The notes beneath the pieces are model-generated. The model saw nothing but the letters and a program-made list of their open reading frames with translations, did no database searches and had not been told where the DNA came from. This document shows positions 34,013 to 40,599 of a stretch of DNA of 40,599 nucleotides, piece after piece. Numbering within the stretch: the first letter of the stretch is position 1; every line of letters begins with the position of its first letter. The position numbers and the translations under genes were made by a program. Source of the stretch: Pelagicoccus mobilis (lineage in GTDB: Bacteria; Verrucomicrobiota; Verrucomicrobiia; Opitutales; Opitutaceae); assembly GCF_016595505.1 (NCBI RefSeq), contig NZ_JAENIL010000059.1, forward strand, positions 1 through 40,599, in the 5' to 3' direction.

Positions 34013-34519
34013 ATGGAAACGCCTTACGACCTATCGGCTTTCCGTCATCGCAACATCCTCATTGTCGATGACGAACCAGCGATGCACCAGATGTTCTCCA
34101 CCTGTCTCCACCCAGAGATAGAGGACGACTCTTACTCCCTTTCAGACGACGGCGAAATCCTGGTCGATTCCAGGAAAGCCATCTACAACTTCAACGTCTT
34201 CACCGCCGAATCCGGTGAGCAAGGACTTGAAATTTGCAAGGCCCAAGCCAAACGCAACGCCCCCATCCAGCTCGCCTTTGTCGACATGCGGATGAAAGGC
34301 TGGGACGGAGTCGAAACCGTGAAAAACATCATGGAGCACGATCCACGCATCACCTTCATTATCATAACAGGTTTCCCCGACGATACACGCGAACAGGTTG
34401 CCGAACGCATCGGAGCAGCCCAACTACAAGTGTTTCCCAAGCCGACAAAACTTGAAGAGATCTACCAATCGGCCTATTCAATGACCAAACGCTGGAACCG
34501 TCTGCACGGAGACAACTGA
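34013..34519 (+). CDS. Stand-alone response regulator receiver protein 1
   Basis: This 168-residue single-domain REC protein has acidic Asp19 and Asp20 (LIVDDEP), phospho-acceptor Asp91 (FVDMRMKGWDG), Thr119 (IIITG) and Lys143 (FPKPT). About 25-30 extra residues (roughly 31-60, acidic) are inserted between helix 1 and strand 2, longer than in CheY. It has no output domain. The nearest paralogue lies 147 nt downstream. Both follow the chaperone-usher operon by 146 nt on the same strand, so a regulatory link to the fibre is possible but unproven. No histidine kinase is encoded in the window. Confidence 0.88.
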   Translation: METPYDLSAFRHRNILIVDDEPAMHQMFSTCLHPEIEDDSYSLSDDGEILVDSRKAIYNFNVFTAESGEQGLEICKAQAKRNAPIQLAFVDMRMKGWDGVETVKNIMEHDPRITFIIITGFPDDTREQVAERIGAAQLQVFPKPTKLEEIYQSAYSMTKRWNRLHGDN

Positions 34520-34665
34520 CGGAGTTCCAACAGCGCCCCTCATATTCGCAAGCGCCTAGACTAATAACCGTGCTTCAAAGGTTAATCACTGGTCAAAACA
34601 AGCGCTCCCCGTTGCATGGGCCGGCTAAAATACGATAAGATATTCGTAGCCGCAACCCCACTACG

Positions 34666-35157
34666 ATGCAAACGCCCCTAGACCTTTCTGGATTCCAACA
34701 CAGGAACGTTCTCATCATCGATGACGAACCTTCCATACACCATCTCTTCACCACTTTTCTGCACCCTGAAGAGTATTCAAGCGATGCTTCCAAGCAGAAA
34801 GAAGACGACAACCCCGTATACAATTTCGAAGTACACAACGCATTCAACGGAGAGTACGGCCTAGATATCTGCGCTAAGCAGGCGGAAAAAGAAGACCCGA
34901 TTCAAATCGCATTCGTCGACATGCGCATGAACGGCTGGGATGGAGTCGAAACGATACAAAACCTCCACAAGCACGATCCACGGATCAACTTCGTGATCGT
35001 CACCGGCTTCCCCGAAATAGCCCAAGCTCAGGCAGACAAGCGACTCGACGAAGACACGAAGCTCAAGATACTACCCAAACCAACCACCATCGGCGACATC
35101 TACCAAACCGCTTACAACCTGACAGAGCGCTGGAACCAGCTCTACGCCGCGAATTAA
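34666..35157 (+). CDS. Stand-alone response regulator receiver protein 2
   Basis: This is a 163-residue paralogue of the preceding protein with the same layout: Asp19-Asp20 (LIIDDEP), phospho-acceptor Asp85 (FVDMRMNGWDG), Thr113 (IVTG), Lys138 (LPKPT) and a shorter acidic insert (about 35-50). It shares the N-terminal (DLSGFQHRNVLIIDDEPS) and C-terminal (YQTAYNLTERWNQLY) motifs. It has no DNA-binding or enzymatic output domain. Its TAA shares the TTAA with the stop of the convergent recF gene (35154-35157). Confidence 0.88.
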   Translation: MQTPLDLSGFQHRNVLIIDDEPSIHHLFTTFLHPEEYSSDASKQKEDDNPVYNFEVHNAFNGEYGLDICAKQAEKEDPIQIAFVDMRMNGWDGVETIQNLHKHDPRINFVIVTGFPEIAQAQADKRLDEDTKLKILPKPTTIGDIYQTAYNLTERWNQLYAAN

Positions 35158-36233
35158 TCAGCAGGCGCGAACGCTCCCGCATCTACGCGGTAGACCAGCC
35201 ATTCCTTTCCCGCAGCCGCACCCGGAAGTTCCGTACCAGTAGCGATCAATTGGATACCAGAATCCAAAGCATTCCAAAAACGCTCTCTCCGGGCTGGGTC
35301 CAATTCACCGAGCACATCGTCAATCAACAACACCGGACACACCCCGAACTGCTCTCGCCAATAGGCAATCGTCGCGAACGCCAAAGACAAGGCGATGCTC
35401 CTCTGTTGGCCATCAGAGGCGAAATCCGCAGCTGACCTTCCATTTAAGCTCAACTCGAAATCGTCTCGATGCGGCCCCTTGCCCGTGTTTTGCAAAAATT
35501 CGTCGCGCCTCCGGTTCCGCTCTAGCAAATCCCAATAGCCTTGCTCGTCCTCGGGAAGAGCGTTCGGCTTATAGCTCACTCCAATCTCCTCAGCCGAACC
35601 TGACAAGGTCTCGTAAAAACGACTCGCCATCCCTCCCAGCTCGGCGATCACCCTCTGTCGCTTGCCGATCACCTCTAAAGCAGGATCGATTAGCTGCTTC
35701 TCAAAAGGCTTCATCAATGCCGCAGACGCCCCCTTCTTCAAAAGCGCATTCCGTTCCTGAATACACTTCTGATACCGCTGTAGAGCGACGTAATACTGTC
35801 GATCAATGCCACACAGAAACGTATCGATGAAACGACGACGCCCCCCCGGCGAGCCACGCACAATATTTAGATCTTCAGAAGAAAGAGTAACAGCTGGGAA
35901 ACGCCCCACAAAATCCGAAGCGCGACGCACCGGTTCTTCATCGAGCGAGACTTCCTTCCCCTTTTTCTTGATGCGCACGTGAGCCTTCGCTTCCCCCACA
36001 TCCTCATGCTCGATTTCGTAAACGATTTCAGCCTGGGCAGTTTCTGGCCCCAACAACGTCTCGTTCTCCCTGGCTCGAAACGCCCGGAGTGATGTTACGT
36101 ACCCAATCGCCTCGAGGAGATTTGTCTTCCCCTGCCCGTTCCGCCCCAGAAAAAAAACTCGATCCGCATCTACATCGAGGCGGGCAAATTTTATGTTCCG
36201 ATAATTGGATACAGCTACAGTCTTGAACCTCAT
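35154..36233 (-). CDS. recF: DNA replication and repair protein RecF
   Basis: This 359-residue SMC-like ATPase helps load RecA at single-strand gaps together with RecO and RecR. Walker A is GRNGQGKTN (30-38), the signature motif lies in FASDGQQRSIALSLAFA (C-terminal third), and Walker B is VLLIDDVLGELD. The length is typical. It is the last gene of queC-queD-queE-recF; queE ends 9 nt before the ATG. In many genomes recF lies beside dnaA, dnaN and gyrB, so this position is unusual. The stop overlaps the stop of the convergent receiver gene by four bases. Confidence 0.95.
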   Translation of the reverse strand: MRFKTVAVSNYRNIKFARLDVDADRVFFLGRNGQGKTNLLEAIGYVTSLRAFRARENETLLGPETAQAEIVYEIEHEDVGEAKAHVRIKKKGKEVSLDEEPVRRASDFVGRFPAVTLSSEDLNIVRGSPGGRRRFIDTFLCGIDRQYYVALQRYQKCIQERNALLKKGASAALMKPFEKQLIDPALEVIGKRQRVIAELGGMASRFYETLSGSAEEIGVSYKPNALPEDEQGYWDLLERNRRRDEFLQNTGKGPHRDDFELSLNGRSAADFASDGQQRSIALSLAFATIAYWREQFGVCPVLLIDDVLGELDPARRERFWNALDSGIQLIATGTELPGAAAGKEWLVYRVDAGAFAPAD

Positions 36234-36242
36234 CGCCGCTCG

Positions 36243-36938
36243 CTAGTATCCCTTCGCCTCGTCTCCACCCAAAGGCGCGGACTTGCGAGAATTAGGATCG
36301 AGTACATCCGCATTGAACAACTTGTGCATCTGATAACCTGCACGATACGGGTCCCCCTTCTCCTTCACCCAGCGAGTGATCGACTCAAGCACCGCGGAGT
36401 TCGCTCTCTGCGACCATTCCGGATGAAGCCAAACCGTGGAAGCCTTCGAAACATAATCGCCGAGCTCCTGCACCCACTTCGCTATAGACTGCTCGTCCTC
36501 GACGATCAGCTTAAACTCAGATGTCTTGGCCAAATTCTCTTCAAGCGGCAGCTTCTGCCACTTCGGGCTCAAGGTGATCCAATCGAAATCTCCACGAATC
36601 TCAAACGCTCCGCTCGTCTCCAAGTGACGCCCCATCCCACGTTTGGCAATCTCCTCCGTCAGCAAAGACAAATCGTGAATCGCCGGCTCCCCGCCAGTCA
36701 CGACCACAAACTCCGCTCCGCTCGCCAAAGCCTGATCCGCCAACTCCACGGCACTCTGCCGCGCCACCTCGTCCGGCACATGATCCGGATGCCAAGTTCC
36801 CGCCGAGTCACACCAAGGACAATGCACCGGACACCCGAACAATCGAATGAAGTAGGCAGAACGCCCCAAATGCACTCCCTCTCCTTGCCAAGAATGGAAG
36901 CATTCGTGAACAGGGAGCCGTTTCAGCCCGTCAGCCAT
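36243..36938 (-). CDS. queE: 7-carboxy-7-deazaguanine synthase (radical SAM)
   Basis: QueE converts 6-carboxytetrahydropterin to 7-carboxy-7-deazaguanine, the third step of preQ0/queuosine synthesis. The 231-residue protein starts at the ATG 36936-36938 ([21 protein letters not shown]..), which leaves 13 nt after queD; a longer in-frame reading would overlap queD. The radical SAM cluster motif is Cys36-x3-Cys40-x2-Cys43 (CPVHCPWC). [11 protein letters not shown] and LETSGAF follow as SAM- and substrate-site motifs. Neighbouring queD supplies its substrate and queC uses its product. Confidence 0.95.
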   Translation of the reverse strand: MADGLKRLPVHECFHSWQGEGVHLGRSAYFIRLFGCPVHCPWCDSAGTWHPDHVPDEVARQSAVELADQALASGAEFVVVTGGEPAIHDLSLLTEEIAKRGMGRHLETSGAFEIRGDFDWITLSPKWQKLPLEENLAKTSEFKLIVEDEQSIAKWVQELGDYVSKASTVWLHPEWSQRANSAVLESITRWVKEKGDPYRAGYQMHKLFNADVLDPNSRKSAPLGGDEAKGY

Positions 36939-36951
36939 ATCCAAAATAAAA

Positions 36952-37401
36952 CTACGAGCGCGCAGGCTCGTACTTCGCGCTGTTGTGCGCGTCCTCGACC
37001 ACATCTACCGAAATCAAGAACGCTCGCCCGTCCGTCATCTCCTTAACCTTCGGATCCATCACATCGTAGAGGTGCCGAGCGATTCCCTCGCTAGAGCAAA
37101 GGTCCACGATATACGGCTGGTAAATCTTGCAGCCACTTTGCTCATTGATCGCCAGGATTTGATCGAGCAAAGGGTCGTCCTCGTTGAAGAGACAAGCATG
37201 GTCAAAATTCTCGTCGATCCAGGCCTTCATCCATTTTAGCTTCCCAAAATCGACCACAAACCCGCACTCATCCAGCTCCTCGCAACCAAAGGTGAAGGTA
37301 AAGCTCCAATTGTGCCCATGAATCTGCGCGCAATGCCCGTCGTGCCTATGCTGACGGTGAGCAAAAGGAATGTCTTGGTAAGTCTTCGTACAAGTAAACA
37401 T
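36952..37401 (-). CDS. queD: 6-carboxy-5,6,7,8-tetrahydropterin synthase
   Basis: QueD converts 7,8-dihydroneopterin triphosphate to 6-carboxytetrahydropterin. This 149-residue protein has the zinc ligands His15, His28 and His30 (AHRQH..HGHNW) and catalytic Cys24 (GHCAQIHGH). [17 protein letters not shown] and the C-terminal SSEGIARHL segments complete the family pattern. The length is somewhat above the shortest bacterial forms (about 120). The start is taken at ATG 37399-37401; a TTG two codons upstream is the only alternative. Separated from queC by 71 nt that hold a small palindromic repeat. Confidence 0.94.
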   Translation of the reverse strand: MFTCTKTYQDIPFAHRQHRHDGHCAQIHGHNWSFTFTFGCEELDECGFVVDFGKLKWMKAWIDENFDHACLFNEDDPLLDQILAINEQSGCKIYQPYIVDLCSSEGIARHLYDVMDPKVKEMTDGRAFLISVDVVEDAHNSAKYEPARS

Positions 37402-37411
37402 CTTCAATTCA

Positions 37412-37442
37412 GGTAGCGGCCGTTATCCCTAACGTCCATAGC
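37412..37442. repeat. Palindromic repeat family C, second copy
   Basis: GGTAGCGGC then CGTTA-TCCC-TAACG, followed by TCCATAGC. It is related to 20316-20345 (GGTAGCAGC, CGTTG-CCC-CAACG, GCCCATGC), with a paired base change in the stem. It lies in the queC-queD intercistronic space, so it would be present in the transcript. Confidence 0.6.
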
Positions 37443-37472
37443 TCCCGGAGCAAGCCTCCATCAAAAGCCCTG

Positions 37473-38204
37473 CTACAATTTCCAACCGCTAGCCACCAGC
37501 TCCTCCACGCTGGGAGCCGTCGCCTCGTAAGTCGTCAGATCCTCCACTCCCGCTAAGTGAAACGCCTCCCGACGCTCCACACAGGTCCCACAACGACCGC
37601 AATGCAGCGCCCCGCCCTTATAACAGGACCAAGTCCGCTCCAACTTCGCCCCCAAGCGAGCGCCTTCCGCCGCGATCTCCGCTTTGTTCGACTTCACGAA
37701 GGGGCGATACAAGCTCACCTTGCTCCAGTCGCACAGCTGGATCGCCTTGTCCAAGGCCTCCGCGAACTCCTCTCGGCAATCCGGATAAATCGCATGATCG
37801 CCACCATGAGCTGCATAGGCCACCGCTTCCGCCTCCAGAGACACAGCCCAAGCCGTCGCCACTGAGAGCAGCACCATATTCCGATTCGGCACCACGGTGG
37901 ACTTCATCTGGTCCTCCTCATAGTGACCCTCCGGCACGTCCTCGTCCAAATTGGTCAAACTGCTCTTGCCGAACAACACCTGCAAAGCCGTCAAATCAGC
38001 CACCTGATGCCGAATCCCCAGCTCCCTGCAAATCTCCGCCGCCACATCGAGCTCCTTGGCATGCTTTTGGCCGTAGTTGACGCTCAATGCCCCCTTTATC
38101 TCCACCCCTAGCTCCTGCATCCGGTAAAGCATAACCGTCGAGTCCATTCCCCCCGAGTACACGGCGACAACCGATTTTGGCGCTGTTTGATCCTGCGAAT
38201 CCAT
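37473..38204 (-). CDS. queC: 7-cyano-7-deazaguanine synthase
   Basis: QueC makes preQ0 from 7-carboxy-7-deazaguanine, ammonia and ATP. The 243-residue protein has the PP-loop SGGMDST (17-23), VPNRNM (near 105) and the four-cysteine zinc site Cys194, Cys202, Cys205 and Cys208. The ATG at 38202-38204 is chosen because the PP-loop then sits at the normal distance; a longer in-frame extension is Arg-rich and unlike the family. First gene of the queC-queD-queE-recF run. I saw no preQ1 riboswitch in the upstream 38205-38485 gap. Confidence 0.95.
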   Translation of the reverse strand: MDSQDQTAPKSVVAVYSGGMDSTVMLYRMQELGVEIKGALSVNYGQKHAKELDVAAEICRELGIRHQVADLTALQVLFGKSSLTNLDEDVPEGHYEEDQMKSTVVPNRNMVLLSVATAWAVSLEAEAVAYAAHGGDHAIYPDCREEFAEALDKAIQLCDWSKVSLYRPFVKSNKAEIAAEGARLGAKLERTWSCYKGGALHCGRCGTCVERREAFHLAGVEDLTTYEATAPSVEELVASGWKL

Positions 38205-38307
38205 AGCCGCCACTCTCCCCAGCCGCCGCCTCAAGTCAACTCCAAGGCATCTGCGGCCAGCCCTCCTCGAGTCGGTCTCCATAAGGCACATCCTTTTTCA
38301 AAAAAAA

Positions 38308-38390
38308 GGTAGGGTCCGACCGCCGTGGCGGACCGCATTGCAAAATGCATGTCTGTTTCCGTTGCAGCGTGCCGGGTCTCACGCCCTACC
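38308..38390. repeat. Palindromic repeat family D (about 83 nt)
   Basis: The ends GGTAGGG (38308-38314) and CCCTACC (38384-38390) are inverted repeats. Inside lies a second hairpin GGTCCG...CGGACC, then GACCGCATTGCAA (38331-38343), the same 13-mer as in the family A copy at 1632-1644. It lies between the divergent queC and quinone-oxidoreductase-like genes. Confidence 0.7.
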
Positions 38391-38485
38391 AAGCGTTTTC
38401 ACAGCCCCTGGCCATCCAGAATTCGAAAACCAAATTCGCCCTTTTCTCGTTCTTCCATAAACTCAACCACTGCCCCCAGGAACAC

Positions 38486-39466
38486 ATGAAAGCACTCACC
38501 TTCGACCCGCAAACAGATCGCTTCAACGTCGCCGAACTACCCGTCCCAGAAGCCAAGCATTCCGACGTCCTGATAAAAGTGGACGCCTGCGGGCTCAACC
38601 CAGTCGACGCCAAGATCCATCTCTGGAAATCCATGGCGCCGAAGATGGACAAGACCTGGACACCAGGACTAGACGTTTCCGGGCACATCGTCGCCACCGG
38701 GGACCAGGTTGAAAATTGGCGAGTCGGCGATCGCGTCCTCTGCCACGGAGACATGCTTCGGCCGCACGGAGGATTCGCCGAATACACGATTCAAAACTGC
38801 GAAGCACTCATTCCCCACCCTGAGCTCTCAGCTGAAACCGCCGCGGCAACCCCTTGCGCCGGCTGGACAGCCTGGAGAGCGCTGGTCGACAAGCTACACG
38901 CCTCGCAAAACCACTCCATCCTCATAACGGGCGGATCCGGAGGCGTCGGAGGATTCGCCACTCAAATCGCGGCCCACCTAAAAGTGCAGACCATCATCGT
39001 CACCTGCTCGGCGACCAACCACCCCTACGTCAAAGAGCTAGGCGCCACACATGCCATCGACTACAAAACAGAAGATGTCGTGGCCCAAGTTCTTCAAATA
39101 ACGGACGGCCAAGGCGTATCCATCGGCCTCGACACCGTAGGCCCAGACAACGACCGCGATGTCGCCAACTCGCTCGCCTTCGAAGGGCAAATGGTCGAAC
39201 TGGTCGATGTTGTCAGACCAAGTGAATACAAAGATAGCTTCATGAAAGGCCTTAGCTTTCATCAATTAAGCCTCGGAGCCGGGCATCGAAACGGAGACGC
39301 GGCCAAAGCCAACTTAGTAAATGCAGGCAAAGCGTTTTCCGCCTTGGTGGAACAGGGCAAAATCCGAGTACCACGCCTAAAGGCCGTCTCCTTCGCCGAA
39401 CTTGCAGACGCGTTGCTCGGCATCAGAGAACAACGGACAGTCGGCAAACTCGTCGTCAAAACCTGA
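38486..39466 (+). CDS. Zinc-free medium-chain dehydrogenase, quinone-oxidoreductase-like
   Basis: This 326-residue member of the MDR family (quinone oxidoreductase group) probably reduces a quinone or an activated enone with NADPH in the cytoplasm. It has the GroES-like N-domain (KVDACGLNPVDAKIH) and the nucleotide-binding motif ITGGSGGVGGFATQIA (about 150-165). The cysteine ligands of zinc members are absent. The ATG at 38486 follows an AGGA box; an in-frame start upstream would run through the palindromic repeat and is rejected. Divergent from queC. The substrate is unknown. Confidence 0.88.
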   Translation: MKALTFDPQTDRFNVAELPVPEAKHSDVLIKVDACGLNPVDAKIHLWKSMAPKMDKTWTPGLDVSGHIVATGDQVENWRVGDRVLCHGDMLRPHGGFAEYTIQNCEALIPHPELSAETAAATPCAGWTAWRALVDKLHASQNHSILITGGSGGVGGFATQIAAHLKVQTIIVTCSATNHPYVKELGATHAIDYKTEDVVAQVLQITDGQGVSIGLDTVGPDNDRDVANSLAFEGQMVELVDVVRPSEYKDSFMKGLSFHQLSLGAGHRNGDAAKANLVNAGKAFSALVEQGKIRVPRLKAVSFAELADALLGIREQRTVGKLVVKT

Positions 39467-39491
39467 GCCCAGCACACCTCTCCCAGTTAGA

Positions 39492-39529
39492 GGTAACACA
39501 GCGGTAACACCCATTCTTTAGACTGGGTG
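39492..39529 (+). promoter_or_regulatory. GGTAACAC direct repeat and start-site hairpin
   Basis: GGTAACAC occurs at 39492-39499 and 39503-39510, 11 nt apart, about one helical turn. The second overlaps CACCCA (39508-39513), which can pair with TGGGTG (39524-39529) just 2 nt before the next ATG. The pairing would hide the only purine-rich ribosome-binding stretch. Confidence 0.4.
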
Positions 39530-39531
39530 AC

Positions 39532-40494
39532 ATGAATTCGAAATCCCTCTCCGCCTTGCTCGCCATAGCCATGCTCGCCCTCGCAGCATACAGCTACAAA
39601 CAACACGCCGAAATCGGCGCCCTGCGCGAACAGGTCGCTCAACTCCAAACCGAGGAAAGCGAGACCACCGAGCCCAAGACTCCGGAAAAGCCAATACAGG
39701 TCGCCCAAGCCCCAACTCCTCCTCAGCTCGCAAGCCCCCTTGAAGCGCCAGTCGAAGCCGAGCCAACAGAGCCGACGAAGCGGAAACGCGTCATGCGCGA
39801 CTTCTCCGCCATGATGGACAACCCTCAAATGAACGAGATGATGCAGGCCAGCCAGAAAGCGACCCTCGAGATCATGTACAAGGACCTGCTCGACTCCTAC
39901 GACTTCACACCCGAAGAACGTACCCACCTCATGGATCTCCTCATGGCCCGCCAGATGTTCCGAGTCGAAACCAGCATGAAAATGATGGGCGGCGCCAGCT
40001 CGCCTGAAGAAGCCAAGCTCCTCGGCGAGGAGATGAAAGAGTACGACCAAACGATCAAAGCGGAAATCGAAACCTTCCTCAACAATCAGAACGATATGGG
40101 AGAATTCGAGTTCTACGAAAAAACCATCGCCGAACGCATGTCCCTTTCCGGGTTCAAATCGAGCATGGCCCAAGCCGGAAAACCGATCACCGCCAAGACC
40201 GAGCGCAGCCTCCTCGAAATCATGGCCGACCAAAAAGAAGCCTACAAATTCGGAAGCGATCTCCACGACGAGGAAAACTACGACATGGGGCCAGGTCGAT
40301 TCAGCACCGAGAACATAGATCAATTCGAGACCGACCTCAGCGAACTGCACAACATCATCGCCGAGGAAGCCCAAATGCTGCTCGATCCCGAACAGCTCGC
40401 CGCCCTCGTAGACGCCTTGGAAGGCATGCGCAACATGCAGCTCTCCCAACTCCGCATGGCAGCCACCATGTTCGGTGGAGACAAGCAAGGTTAA
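39532..40494 (+). CDS. Membrane-anchored acidic, helical hypothetical protein
   Basis: This 320-residue protein is not recognised. An N-terminal hydrophobic segment (about 6-21) acts as signal anchor, followed by a short coiled-coil-like stretch (EIGALREQVAQLQTEE) and a Pro/Glu/Thr-rich linker (about 40-85). The rest is charged, Met-rich and probably all-helical. The DFTPEERTHLMDLLMAR stretch recalls the LTxxQ-type helices of Spy/CpxP proteins, but I would not assign it. It lacks cysteines. Probably a periplasmic protein anchored in the inner membrane. It stands alone behind the quinone-oxidoreductase-like gene, 65 nt away. Confidence 0.75.
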   Translation: MNSKSLSALLAIAMLALAAYSYKQHAEIGALREQVAQLQTEESETTEPKTPEKPIQVAQAPTPPQLASPLEAPVEAEPTEPTKRKRVMRDFSAMMDNPQMNEMMQASQKATLEIMYKDLLDSYDFTPEERTHLMDLLMARQMFRVETSMKMMGGASSPEEAKLLGEEMKEYDQTIKAEIETFLNNQNDMGEFEFYEKTIAERMSLSGFKSSMAQAGKPITAKTERSLLEIMADQKEAYKFGSDLHDEENYDMGPGRFSTENIDQFETDLSELHNIIAEEAQMLLDPEQLAALVDALEGMRNMQLSQLRMAATMFGGDKQG

Positions 40495-40568
40495 GCCTTA
40501 CCCCGCTCAGAGCTCATCGTATTCTATTATCAACTACAATTTGATCTACTAGCGGATATCCCAAAAAT

Positions 40569-40599
40569 GTGGGAGCGTGCTTGTCACGCGATCGCTGGA
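40569..40599. repeat. Palindromic repeat family B, second copy (reaches the window edge)
   Basis: GTGGGAGCGTGCTTGTCACG begins it; the hairpin is GCGTG-CTTGT-CACGC. Same flank and loop as 25122-25150 with compensated stem bases. Confidence 0.6.

Noticed and set aside
38205-38485. Possible preQ1 riboswitch before queC
   Set aside because: No compact preQ1-I or preQ1-II aptamer pattern was seen; the spacer is dominated by palindromic repeat D.
39487-40488. 333-codon minus-strand ORF opposite the membrane-anchored hypothetical protein
   Set aside because: Rich in His, Phe and Gly in a pattern typical of the antisense of a Glu/Met/Lys-rich gene; the plus-strand frame has a credible signal anchor and start.

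Overview
The window looks like a chromosomal segment of a free-living, probably marine, diderm bacterium. The polysaccharide-degradation genes carry no SusC/SusD pair, there are secreted sulfatases, Shine-Dalgarno signals are weak, and the coding style suggests Verrucomicrobiota of the Opitutae type (for example Pelagicoccus-like). That assignment is inference, because no rRNA or marker phylogeny is available here. I saw no tRNA, rRNA, insertion sequence or CRISPR array.

Region 1 (1-20345) is a locus for a fucose-rich, sulfated and probably acetylated glycan. On the minus strand are two tandem secreted GH2 enzymes and a GH29 alpha-L-fucosidase (7439 to 42). Upstream of them lies a catabolic operon (15018 to 7733): an aldo/keto reductase of the L-fucose dehydrogenase type, an amidohydrolase lactonase, a zinc dehydrogenase, a tagaturonate reductase (UxaB) and a double-length UxaA-family dehydratase. 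Divergently, on the plus strand (15403-20320), are two secreted sulfatases and a sialate O-acetylesterase-type SGNH esterase. A shared operator-like motif, TTGNATACAW, occurs in front of all three transcription units and suggests one regulon. The scheme is extracellular or periplasmic removal of sulfate, acetyl, fucose and galactose-type residues, followed by oxidation of deoxysugar and/or uronate to 2-keto-3-deoxy acids.

Region 2 (20360-28081) is housekeeping: a SWIM/SNF2 helicase, a 56-residue ORF coupled to a CNNM/CBS membrane protein, lgt, pgpA-pgsA, coaD and an iron-type alcohol dehydrogenase.

Region 3 (28082-35157) begins with a long AT-rich leader, followed by what looks like an unusual chaperone-usher system. 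It encodes three small secreted subunits whose sequence matches the WxL domain signature better than classical pilins, a PapD-like chaperone, an FimD-like usher and then two paralogous single-domain response regulators. This is my main candidate for an undescribed system.

Region 4 (35154-40599) holds queC-queD-queE-recF as one minus-strand cluster, a zinc-free quinone-oxidoreductase-like protein, and a membrane-anchored acidic hypothetical protein. Several families of small palindromic repeats lie between genes throughout the window, two of them showing compensatory changes in their stems.

The second strong oddity is the UxaA-family protein. It contains two copies of the catalytic region with reciprocal loss of motifs, so that one complete set of UxaA motifs is spread over both copies.
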